Shown here: in pieces, positions 51,635-62,779 of the stretch
How positions within the stretch are numbered: the stretch's first letter is position 1
How the letters are laid out: each line of letters begins with the position of its first letter
Origin: Cercis canadensis
Lineage: Eukaryota; Streptophyta; Magnoliopsida; Fabales; Fabaceae
Direction: 5' to 3'
DNA length: 64,000 bases
Assembly: GCA_003255065.1 (NCBI GenBank)
Contig: QAOA01000553.1
Span: 258,264-322,263, forward strand
Position numbers and translations under genes: made by a program
The notes under the pieces: generated by a model
Database searches by the model: none
Seen by the model: only the letters and a program-made list of their open reading frames with translations
What the model was told of the DNA's origin: nothing

Positions 51635-52438
51635 ATGTTTCAGCCAAACATATTTGAGACTATGCTGGATATGTCCCACAGGACTTCCTCTGAGAGTGAT
51701 TTAGGAAGGACCAAGGATGATGATTATGAGAGCAAATCAGGCACTGAGACCATGGATGCTCCTTCTGGTGACGACCAAGATCCCAACCAGAGACCCAAAA
51801 AGAAGCGCTACCACCGCCACACCCAGCTCCAAATACAAGAGATGGAAGCGTAGGCCCACTTAAAACTGCTTCTTGCCATGCACCACTTTTTCTCTGTAAT
51901 ATGATTTGCTTTGCTTAATGGCTTTACTTTGAACTTAATTTGCTATCTCAAATCTCAGCTTCTTCAAGGAGTGTCCTCATCCAGATGACAAGCAAAGGAA
52001 AGAACTTAGCCGCGACCTGGGGTTAGAGCCTTTACAAGTCAAGTTTTGGTTCCAAAACAAGCGCACCCAGATGAAGGTAAAGAATATAAGAGTTACAATC
52101 GACGTACTTAATTGGGTTAAATCAAGTTGAACCATGCCAATCACCTGACGGGGTGTTTGATGTCAGGAGTTTTATATCTACTACTTACTTCCCTCGCTTT
52201 GTTAATCTTCTAAATGATGATTATTTTCTTTGTATTGCTCATATATAGTCTCAACATGAACGCCATGAGAATGCTATTCTGAAGGCTGAGAATGAAAAGC
52301 TTCGCGTTGAGAACAACAGGTACAAGGAAGCCCTAGGTAATGCCAGCTGTCCCAACTGTGGAGGCCCAGCTGCTCTTGGTGAAATGTCCTTTGACGAGCA
52401 GCACTTGAGGATTGAGAATGCTCGTTTAAGAGAAGAGG

Positions 52439-52497
<59 letters not shown>

Positions 52498-55221
52498 NTT
52501 TTTGCTTTTTCAACTTTTTTGGTTGAACTAAAATCTGAACTTTTTTTCTACAGATTGATAGGATATCAGGGATTGCGGCCAAATATGTTGGAAAACCTGT
52601 GACTTCCTTCTCCAACCTTTCACCTCGTGTGCCTTCTGGCTCTCTTGATCTTGGGGTTGGTAACTATGGAGCACAATCAGGCATGGTAGGGGAAATGTAT
52701 GGAGCTAGTGACCTTCTTAGGTCACTTCCAGTTCCTAATGAAGCAGACAAACCTATGATTGTGGAGCTTGCCGTTGCGGCAATGGAGGAATTAACAAGAC
52801 TAGCTCAGGCTGGAGAGCCTTTATGGGTCCCAAATGATCACTCTACTGAGATTCTAAATGAAGATGAATACTTGAGGACATTCCCTAGAGGAATTGGTCC
52901 CAAACCCTTGGGGCTAAAATCTGAAGCTTCAAGGGAAACCGCGGTGGTCATTATGAATCATATTAGCCTCGTCGAGATTCTTATGGATGTGGTAAGTGTT
53001 AATCTTCGCAACAATCTGTCAGTGTTCCTATCACAATTTTTTGAGGGATATATATATAACTCTCGACTTTGATAATGGTTTTTCAGAATCAATGGTCAAC
53101 TGTGTTTTGTGGCATTGTTTCGAGAGCATTGACACTAGAAGTCCTCTCAACTGGAGTGGCAGGAAACTATAACGGAGCCTTGCAAGTGGTACTAAAATCA
53201 AAGATTTAGTTTTTCCATTTTCTTCTTATTATACAATTAGTGATGGGAATTTATAACTAAATACACAAAGGATATATGCACTAATATTTTATGCTCTTAT
53301 AGATGTCAGCTGAGTTCCAGGTGCCTTCACCACTTGTTCCTACTCGTGAGAACTATTTTGTGAGGTACTGTAAGCAACACCCAGATGGGACATGGGCGGT
53401 GGTTGATGTTTCCTTGGATAACCTGCGTCCCAGTCCAGTATCAAGAAGCAGAAGAAGGCCTTCTGGCTGTATAATTCAAGAATTGCCAAATGGTTACTCA
53501 AAGGTGCCATTTCAAATTAAACTTCTATAATTAATCTACACATTATTGCTTATCTCGAAGTTCTTTTTTTTTTCCTTTTGTACATCAAAGGAGTACATTG
53601 CAATTATAAGCAAACAGAAAGTAAACAAAGTTAATTAATTGTTTTCTTCTTCTATGATTGCTCAGGTTACATGGATTGAGCATGTAGAAGTTGATGATAG
53701 AGCTGTACACAATATATATAGACCTCTTGTTAATTCTGGCCTTGCCTTTGGAGCTAAACGGTGGGTGGCTACATTAGAGAGACAATGTGAACGTCTTGCT
53801 AGCTCCATGGCCAGCAACATACCTGCAGGAGACCTTTGTGGTATATTACATCTAATTTTTATTCTTTTTTTTTCCCCCATAATTCTATGCTTAAGATTAT
53901 GTTAAAAGAATATGCAGCTGCGGCCATATATTGAACTCAAATGCATTACTTGTACTAAATTTCAATCCTTATATATATATATGCAGTGATAACTAGTACC
54001 GAGGGAAGGAAAAGTATGCTGAAGCTGGCAGAGAGAATGGTGATGAGCTTTTGTACTGGTGTTGGTGCTTCAACAGCACATGCTTGGACAACGCTATCAG
54101 CAACAGGGTCTGATGATGTAAGGGTCATGACCAGGAAGAGTATGGATGATCCAGGAAGACCACCTGGTATAGTGCTCAGTGCTGCTACTTCCTTCTGGCT
54201 TCCGGTTCCTCCGAATAGGGTTTTCGATTTCCTTCGAGATGAAAACTCTAGAAGTGAGGTATGCCAAAAGCTTCACTGCTTGCATATTCTCTATTTATAC
54301 CTAAGTAGCAAGAGAAATATATTTGGATATACACTATCTATGCTCGTTCATATTTATGAAAAATTTCAGAGAAATTATAAGTGGACATGTTTTTAATTAT
54401 ATGGCCAGGAGGGGGTGACTAATCGTCATTGATAATGATGAATCCATGATAATTTAGCACCTCCCTATTTTTTTTTTAATATAGTGATTTGAACATTAGT
54501 TTAAGATTTTCATGTTTCAATACAGGAAGGCTGTGAAAGCTTGATATTTGTAGTTACAAAAGCTTGCTTAAAAATTAATTACCGAATAATTCAGTGCTTT
54601 AAGTGAAAACTTGGTATCTGACACAAATTCTTGAATTTACAGTGGGATATTCTCTCTAATGGAGGTCTAGTTCAAGAAATGGCACACATAGCAAATGGTC
54701 GGGATCCAGGAAACTGTGTCTCGTTACTTCGCGTAAATGTAAGTTGCAGTGAAAGCGTGCATGCCTTTGAGGCACAATCTTACATCCTAAATTATATGTC
54801 ATATATATAATCTAACAAGTATTTTGGTGCATATCAATTGTAGAGTGTGAATTCCAGTCAAAGTAACATGCTGATACTTCAAGAGAGTAGCAGTGACTCT
54901 ACAGGCTCATATGTCGTATATGCTCCTGTTGATATTGTTGCCATGAATGTGGTCTTAGGCGGCGGGGACCCAGATTATGTTGCTCTCCTTCCCTCAGGTT
55001 TTGCTATTCTTCCTGATGGGCCTGCAGGACTAAATGGAGGATCGATTCTTGATGTTGGATCTGGAGGTTCTCTATTGACAGTTGCATTTCAGATCTTAGT
55101 TGATTCAGTGCCAACAGCAAAACTATCTCTAGGTTCTGTGGCCACTGTTAACAGTTTAATTAAGTGCACAGTTGAAAGGATCAAAGCTGCAGTGGTGTGT
55201 GACAGTACAGCACATAATTGA
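51635..55221 (+). CDS. HD-ZIP class IV transcription factor, ATML1/PDF2-like
   Basis: Ten coding exons: 51635-51849, 51959-52076, 52249-52437, 52554-52991, 53087-53188, 53303-53503, 53666-53840, 53987-54258, 54643-54738, 54844-55221. They total 727 residues with every junction GT-AG and in phase. Start: ATG 51635 (MFQPNIFET); the frame extends upstream only through a GTG. Domains are homeodomain (~54-113, [30 protein letters not shown]), leucine zipper-loop-zipper with CPNCGGP (~115-185), START lipid-binding domain (~235-465), and the HD-SAD C-terminus. The start MFQPN and the end match ATML1/PDF2, the epidermis (L1-layer) identity regulators that bind the L1 box. A leader intron (50820-51588) is predicted. 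Intron 3 carries a ~60-base poly-T with one N (52498). Confidence 0.95.
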
Positions 55222-55990
55222 AGAGCTTGCACATGGTAAGCAAATCAAACCAACTCTATACTAGTTTAAGTTAACACCAATGCAAGATCCACATCTTCTA
55301 TATATGCTGAAGGTATCATGATGGAAATTGCTACTTGAACAATTTCCAAAATCCATATGAGGTTTAAAACCAGTGACATTTTAGGGTTTTCAAGGGTGAT
55401 TTCTGGTAGAAGTGATCAGAGAGGCCTATATAATGGAAAGTAAGACTTATTATATAAGAATAAATGATTGCTGTTGTTGGATAAGGAAAATGAAATGTAG
55501 TATTTGATTCTTAGAAGATCATTGTCTATAATTTTGCTTTTTCAATTTTTTGAATTTGTATTCAAACTCTAATTGACAAAATCGATGGAAGTGTTTTCAA
55601 TTGAGACAAGAAACGTTTATATATTTGCTAAAGAAGAAATTGAAACGCTATTTCTTTCTATGATGCAGTTAGAACAAAGATAGGGGAAAGAAGAAGACAA
55701 GCTTGGAAAGTGGTGCCAACTCAGTCTAGTGTCCAGAAAATGGGGAGCAAGTCAATAAACGCACCTTAGAGTATCCTTTCAATATTGGTGCTTGGTAGGC
55801 AGTGCTGAAGTAGCCAGAGAAGCTTGTCACACGTATATCTTGGAAGGATATTAGGTTCGGGTATTGACTTTCCTTATTGAAGACAAAAGCAGTTTCATCA
55901 CCATTAATATATATGACTTAGAATAACTCCAAATTTCACCTTCTGTCTTTATGTTAGTGTTAGACTTTTTCTGTTGTAATGTAAACTTGA
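55222..55990 (+). other. 3'UTR of the HD-ZIP IV gene, with a probable intron
   Basis: Fourteen bases after the stop, ACATG|GTAAGC (55236) is an excellent donor. GATGCAG|TTAGAAC (55668/55669) is a matching acceptor with a pyrimidine-rich lead. A 433-base 3'UTR intron is therefore likely. The sequence after it (55669 to about 55990) reads as untranslated. The intron lies too near the stop to trigger nonsense-mediated decay by the usual 50-base rule. Confidence 0.45.
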
Positions 55991-58739
55991 GAGCAAGCTT
56001 TGTTCTTTTTCGATTGTTTCTATTTTAGTGTTGACTTCCTTCGATCAAATCCATCTAGTGACTGATGAAAGCAAAATTTGGTCCTATATATAAGGTCAAA
56101 TAATAAACCAGTTGATCGGTTACTATATAAATGTCAAAAATACTAATATTCGCCTATAATTTATTAGAAAAATAGCACCAATATTGGAGAGGCATGAATG
56201 AAAGATTAATTTTTTTTTATCCAAAAATTATTTAGACTATATTTGTTTTCTAGTCTGTCTGAATTTCTAATAAAATTTTTGAACCTTGACTCTTCAAAGT
56301 CTTTACTTACAGGTTATGAGGCGAAATAATATTTGCACACTAAAAATAAGTATTTGAATAATAATTTAAGTTTGTTGAATTAAACTCAAGTACTTCTAGA
56401 AGATGTGTACAATTATAGTTGTGAAAAAAATCTGTTATGTGTGCATGGACCTACGGAAAATACTCAAGAGGGAGTAAATATGCATCATACAAGGCTCAGC
56501 TTCCACCAATTGCTCTCTGATTGATGACTCCTTAAATAAAACCTCCCGCGTTTTCAGCTGATATACCTCATGTAAAAGGCTTCAAGTACAACTTTATTAT
56601 GATGTGTAGCTTTCCCAAAACCAATAAGCAAAAGAACAATTAATTTCCTGCAACTATACTTGTGTGTTCTCCCTAATAGGGTTGAATGACATATCCCTAG
56701 TCAAAAGAAGGTTCTTTTTGGTAATAACTTGGGGTGCTATTTTGTTTATGTAAGTTAATAGTTCAGGTATTTGTTAGACTCTACATAGATAGCTATTTGT
56801 GTCACTTTTAATGAATAAAACATTTGATTTCCCAAACTAAAGGATGATTCGGTTACCAAGAGCAAGCGACAAGATTATTAATGATGTTGCAAGTTCTCAA
56901 GCATAATCACTTCATAAGTATTAATCAAGGGGTTGGTGAAGTGAGAAACTAATCAATATAATAGCCAATGACACTCGCATTCAGAGAGAGGGCCCCTAAG
57001 TTGGGTGGTTCATTACTGCACAGGGTTACTTCTTTAAAGAGACCATGGTATACAAACTCATTTATATGACTTTTGTTGCTTTGTCCAATATGAATTCCAC
57101 CCAATTTTTTCATGGGATAATACATGAGTTCATCTTCTCAAATTTGTTTGGGATTTTAAAGGGAAGGAAAATGACACCAGATCTAATGAAAAGGAAGAGT
57201 ATGCTTGAACATTGCATGTATAGTTATTGATTACAAAAATTGTTTAAATTTTGATAAAATACCAAAAAAAAAAGGGGGTAACGATGTACAGACTCTTTAA
57301 AATTCAATTCTGCATTTTACTCTCAAATGCAAAATAGGGTGTTGGAAGGTACTAATAGAAGAGGAAGATGGAGGGAAAATGAGGACCTAGAATCCAGATT
57401 GATTACTACATTTGATAAACAAAATGATAGAGACAAGCATTGCCAGAGACTGCTTTTCCAGCCCAATATATCAACTCAAATAAATGCAGAAATGGTAGTG
57501 CAGAAAAGCTCAAAGATGCAGGAAATCAAGTTGTTCAATTCAGAATGATCCAAAAGCATATTTAAATGCTACTCAACAAAAAGAGCAAAGTAACAGCTTC
57601 CATTAGGTGCCATGTCATATTCCAAAGAATTGGTTTTTGCATCAAATCTAGAACTACAGAAAAACCAGTTCCTCTCCTCCATACACCTCTTGGCTTGATA
57701 TCTCACAAACCAAAAGGGGCCCATAAAGAATCCAAAAATGATAAACTCTAAGTGGAAAAAATAAAATAAAATTACTGAACATAAAATGAAAAAAGCAATG
57801 AATAGTTCTGGGATCTAACCGTTCTTCATTATGCCTATGAGTCATAGGCAATGACTGGTTTTTAGAGACAATGCCACTATTATCATGACAGCTTACACTG
57901 TTATCTGCACTATTCACGATGCGATAAGAGACTCACTAAGTCACTGCCACCAAATTGAATAAATTCTTCAAGTTGAAAATTAAAGCAGCAAGAGTTAGAA
58001 TCGAAAAAGATCTTCATGAATAGTTGTAGCCATTAATTTGTCAACGAAATTTGAGGTCAATCAATTTTTGATAATTCTTTCACAAGGAAAAGAGAAAAAG
58101 AGGAAAAAAGGACAGTACCTGCCCAGTTTTTAACCGTGAAGGGAGAATCAATTGCTCATTTATGTTGCTGCCGGAAAGAATCAAAACATCAGAAGCGTTT
58201 GGAAGACCCAAATTTATATATCTGCTGCTTGTCCTTCTTGCAGTTCACCGTGTTATGTTCTTCACATTTTTATTCTTATACTATGGAAGATAGATGCAGA
58301 GAGGCAGAGATTGTTGGGCTTTAATTGAATTCATATGAAGACTCACCCTAGTTAGGTTTGCTAAGCTTTTATGGATCTCTTTTGCGTAGTTACAGTGTTT
58401 TAATTATTTGAATCCTAACTAACCAAAACCAACAACTTTTTTTTTTACAACAGAGAAAGCAAGATTTTTTAATTTAATATTGGAACAATGGAGAATCAGC
58501 CTAGGAACTCTGACTTATGAAATTACTTGGATTAATAGTTAGTAATTTCTACAAATGAATCCTAATATTTGGGGCTTGAAAAGTTGTAAATGCATTCAAT
58601 ATTGGAACAAAAAGTAAAAATTTCATTAATGAAAATAATAAATTGAATTTGTACCAGGTTTTTGTGAGGGAATATATATATTAGTGTATGTGAGATTTTC
58701 ATGAATTTTGTTAGCAGAATTGGATGGTAAAGATATAAT
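55991..58739. other. Spacer without recognised genes
   Basis: A/T-rich. Bases 57300-58330 are less A/T-rich and show several 60-90-codon frames on both strands plus a possible minus-strand donor (GGGCAG|GTACTG near 58116). No frame resembles a known family, so it may be a non-coding transcript or a decayed gene. Confidence 0.3.
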
Positions 58740-58756
58740 GCTCAATGTTTAATTTT

Positions 58757-58925
58757 TTTAATTTTTTTTTTTTTTGTTTTTTACCGGTGTTCGGGTTTCG
58801 CCAGACTAATCCGGTTTTGAGCTAGAAAAGACCACACAGACGGTAAAACTCTCCCAACAGACACAACTGTATATTCAAGGATTCGAATTCAAGACCCTTT
58901 GTTAAGCTAGAACACTCCCTTACCA
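58757..58925 (-). mobile_element. Intact tRNA-derived SINE with 17-bp target-site duplication
   Basis: Read on the minus strand, the element starts TGGTAAGGGAGTG (A-box-like). It continues with TTGAATTCGAATCC (B box), then GGATTAGTCTGGCGAAACCC and GAACACCGG, a tail seen in Au-like plant SINEs, and ends in a poly-A stretch. It is flanked by perfect copies of GCTCAATGTTTAATTTT at 58740-58756 and 58926-58942. The length is about 170 bases. Perfect duplications point to a young insertion. It has no coding capacity and depends on LINE enzymes. Confidence 0.85.
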
Positions 58926-59065
58926 GCTCAATGTTTAATTTTAAAACCACACAATTGACAAAATTGAGTTATTTTGATTCAAAGACAAAATGTTTAATAA
59001 TCTTTTGATGTTAAGTATTTATAAGTTGTAGTGTATCCCACTTTAAAGCTAAAGTAAGTTATAAA

Positions 59066-59790
59066 NNNNNNNNNNNNNNNNNNNNNNNNNNNNNNNNNNN
59101 NNNNNNNNNNNNNNNNNNNNNNNNNNNNNNNNNNNNNNNNNNNNNNNNNNNNNNNNNNNNNNNNNNNNNNNNNNNNNNNNNNNNNNNNNNNNNNNNNNNN
59201 NNNNNNNNNNNNNNNNNNNNNNNNNNNNNNNNNNNNNNNNNNNNNNNNNNNNNNNNNNNNNNNNNNNNNNNNNNNNNNNNNNNNNNNNNNNNNNNNNNNN
59301 NNNNNNNNNNNNNNNNNNNNNNNNNNNNNNNNNNNNNNNNNNNNNNNNNNNNNNNNNNNNNNNNNNNNNNNNNNNNNNNNNNNNNNNNNNNNNNNNNNNN
59401 NNNNNNNNNNNNNNNNNNNNNNNNNNNNNNNNNNNNNNNNNNNNNNNNNNNNNNNNNNNNNNNNNNNNNNNNNNNNNNNNNNNNNNNNNNNNNNNNNNNN
59501 NNNNNNNNNNNNNNNNNNNNNNNNNNNNNNNNNNNNNNNNNNNNNNNNNNNNNNNNNNNNNNNNNNNNNNNNNNNNNNNNNNNNNNNNNNNNNNNNNNNN
59601 NNNNNNNNNNNNNNNNNNNNNNNNNNNNNNNNNNNNNNNNNNNNNNNNNNNNNNNNNNNNNNNNNNNNNNNNNNNNNNNNNNNNNNNNNNNNNNNNNNNN
59701 NNNNNNNNNNNNNNNNNNNNNNNNNNNNNNNNNNNNNNNNNNNNNNNNNNNNNNNNNNNNNNNNNNNNNNNNNNNNNNNNNNNNNNNNNN
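59066..59790. other. Assembly gap of 725 Ns
   Basis: All bases are N. The odd length suggests an estimated gap size rather than a placeholder. Frames reported across it are meaningless. What lies here between the SINE and the TrpB-like gene is unknown. Confidence 0.99.
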
Positions 59791-60239
59791 TGGGACGTAT
59801 GTATCATTCTTTCGGTATAAAAACGAAGAAAGGCATAGATTTGTCATTAGTTATACGATAATTTTCTTAGCATTTGGCTTATAACTTTTTCACAAATTAA
59901 GGATGTCTCGTTATCAGATGATGCGTTTGGGTACAATTTTGTTTCTAGAAAGGAATTAAAATCCCTCATTTTTCACGAATAAATTTGTGTGCTCAGAGGC
60001 CCCATCGTTTTCGTCGGTGGAAGTAGGAGAGATGCTCACCACTTTCATTAAAAGCATAAAAAAAAACATGCATATACGTGAAGTCACCATCACCATGACT
60101 ATACATCAATAGTGAAAACTCGTTTAAATTATTTCAAACATGCATATACGTGAGTCTATATTCTTCATCCAAGGACTAAACAATCATATTTCATTAAGGC
60201 CCAACCATAAGAAATTACCAAAGTAACATTTCACACCTC

Positions 60240-60458
60240 TATAAATACAACTCCCTACACACTCTTTACATTCATTAGCTACTTGCTTCTCTTTAGCTGT
60301 ATTATTCACTCTCCTTCATCTATCCTCTACCCTTAGCTCAAGTGTACTTTTGTGCAGATCAGATCTCACATTTAGTACCCAACTTCAAAACAGGCATCGC
60401 CAGCGTGCATTTTTGTGGACGCTGTCAGACTTGAGGATCCCGGCCCCTTCACTATAAA
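60240..60458 (+). promoter_or_regulatory. Candidate core promoters of the TrpB-like gene
   Basis: TATAAATA (60240-60247) and ACTATAAAG (60450-60458) both lie upstream of the ATG at 60566. There is no other ATG between the first TATA box and 60566, which supports that start. Confidence 0.5.
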
Positions 60459-60565
60459 GTTGGGGGCAGCAACAGCAAAAAGCCAAACACAAACCTAATC
60501 TCTTGCTCACTAATACTCTCACATACAAACACCTTGATTTCATTCTCAAACAGAAAGAGAAACTG

Positions 60566-62452
60566 ATGGCATGCAAAATAAAAGGTGCTATCTTTAGCAG
60601 CCAAATGTGTCTGAAAGATAGGAGAAGAAAGGGCAAAGGCCCTGTGGTGGCTCAGGCAGGGGTCACCAATGAAATTTTGAGGTGGAAATTGCCTGAATTG
60701 CCCACTTTAGTCATCACAAGGCCTTTGATAGAAAGGCCAAGTGAAATTATTGAGGAAAAGAAAGTTAATTCTCGAAATTTTGGTAGATTTGGAGGCAATT
60801 TTGTACCTGAGACACTTATAGCTAGTTTTAGCCAGCTAGAAGCTGAGTTCAATAAGGTACTCCATGATGAAGTGTTTCAGGTTAGACAACTTAATCAATT
60901 TATGCTTAATGTGAAAATATTCTTATAAAGTAGTTAGTACTCAGAAAATTCTTTTAAAAAAAAAATTCAAGTAGGTTGAATAATTTTTGAAGATTAATGT
61001 AAATACCAATGATTTATAAACTCCTTTGTACCTTGTATATATATGCAGGCAGAGCTTGCCACAGCATTAAGAGACTATGTTGGAAGAGAGACTCCTCTCT
61101 TTCATGCAGAGAGGCTCACAGAGTACTACAAGAGCAATAACAATGGGGAAGGGCCAGAGATATACCTAAAGAGAGAGGACCTCAACCATGGTGGCTCGCA
61201 CAAAATGAATAATGCAATTGGACAGGCAATGTTAGCCAAGCGCATGGGTCTGAAAAAAGTGGTGACCGCCACCGGTGCCGGACAACATGGGCTCGCAACA
61301 GCGGCGGTGTGTGCAAAACTTGCTTTGGAGTGCACCGTGTTCATGGGCACCAAAGACATGGAAAAACAATCCTCTAACGTGCGGTTGATTAAGTTGTTAG
61401 GAGCTCAGGTATATTGAAGTATCTCCTTAATTAAAGAAAAAGCTATAGTTTCTCATGTAGAATTTATTTGATACATGATAATAATTCATGGGTTATGCAT
61501 GAATTTGTCGTACTTGTTTTGTAGGTTGAAGCTGTTGAGGGAGGTTTCAAAGATGCAACTTCGGAGGCCATTCGTGGGTGGGTGAGTGAGTTGGAAGAGA
61601 GCTATTTCTTGACGGGGTCAGCAATAGGACCCCATCCATGTCCCACAATGGTACGTGAGTTTCAGTCAGTGATAGGGAAAGAAACAAGAAGGCAAGCATT
61701 GGAGAAATGGGGAGGGAAACCAGATGTGCTTGTTGCTTGTGTAGGGACTGGCTCTAATGCCTTGGGTTTGTTCCATGAATTCATACAAGATATAGATGTG
61801 AGACTTATTGGAGTTGAGGCTGCTGGTTCTGGACTGGACACTGGAAATCACTCTTCAACTTTGGCAAAAGGAGAAGTGGGTGTGTACCATGGAGCCATGA
61901 GCTATTTACTACAAGATGAGGAAGGACAAATAATACAACCACACTCTATTGCTGTGGGGTAAGCACTCACACATGTATATATATTTCCCTCATACATTTC
62001 TTTAAAGATCCTTTATCACTTCTCTGTATTAAAACTTTAAAAAACCTATACAGATTCTTCTGAAACTGTGTGGTGCAATTATCATCAGTGGACATGTGAA
62101 ACTCATAGCTTAGCATATATAGGATAAGGACGTTAGTGTACCTTTTCTTTTCAATGGGCAAATCATATGTACTTCTCACTTTTCAATTTATCAACCACAC
62201 AGAGCTAAAGACTAACACCTGAAAGAAATTGAAATTCCAATTCTTCCATGTAAAATGATCATACAAGATTAGTCAACAGAAACCCAAAATTGATGACTTA
62301 TCAGAGAAAGCACCGATAAATATCTGACTAACTCTTCTTCTTTCAACTTGCAGGCTAGAGTATCCAGGAGTTGGTCCAGAGTTAAGCTTCCTTAAAGACA
62401 GTGGTCGTGCTGAATTCCACTCTGCAACTGATGAAGAAGCTCTTGATGGTAC

Positions 62453-62495
<43 letters not shown>

Positions 62496-62779
62496 CAACG
62501 TCTCCCAGAAAAACTAATAGATGAGTTGAATTTATGCTTTTTTAAAGATCTTAAAATTAATATTGTGAATTAATACCTGCAGCGTACGAAAGATTATGCA
62601 AATTGGAAGGTATATTTCCATCGCTGGAGGCTGCACATGCATTAGGTTTCTTAGAAAAGCTTGTTCCTACCTTACGCAGTGGGACCAAGGTCATTGTAAA
62701 CTGTAGCGGGCGTGGAGACAAGGACACAGCCATAGTTTTCAAGCACAGAAGATATGATGGAGAATTCAACGCGCTCTAG
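60566..62779 (+). CDS. Tryptophan synthase beta-like PLP enzyme, divergent paralogue without the catalytic Glu
   Basis: Five exons, 60566-60880, 61049-61408, 61525-61958, 62354-62448 and 62583-62779, total 466 residues, all in phase. Start is the first ATG (60566); a basic ~30-residue N-terminus looks like a chloroplast transit peptide. TrpB hallmarks are [21 protein letters not shown] with PLP Lys157, the phosphate loop GTGSNA (299-304) and SGRGDKD (Ser443). TrpB joins indole and serine to tryptophan. Here the conserved AETGAGQHG reads TATGAGQHG: Ala179 stands 22 residues after the PLP lysine, just where bacterial Glu109 stands 22 after Lys87. Canonical plant versions have HTGAHKINNA and GGGSNA. 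The reading is intact, so it is an expressed-looking paralogue with changed chemistry and not a pseudogene. Intron 4 starts with 37 A (62455-62491). Confidence 0.93.

Noticed and set aside
59049-59847. Long frames on the minus strand
   Set aside because: They run almost wholly through the 725-base N gap.
60566-62779. Tryptophan-pathway gene cluster
   Set aside because: No tryptophan synthase alpha or other pathway gene lies in the window.
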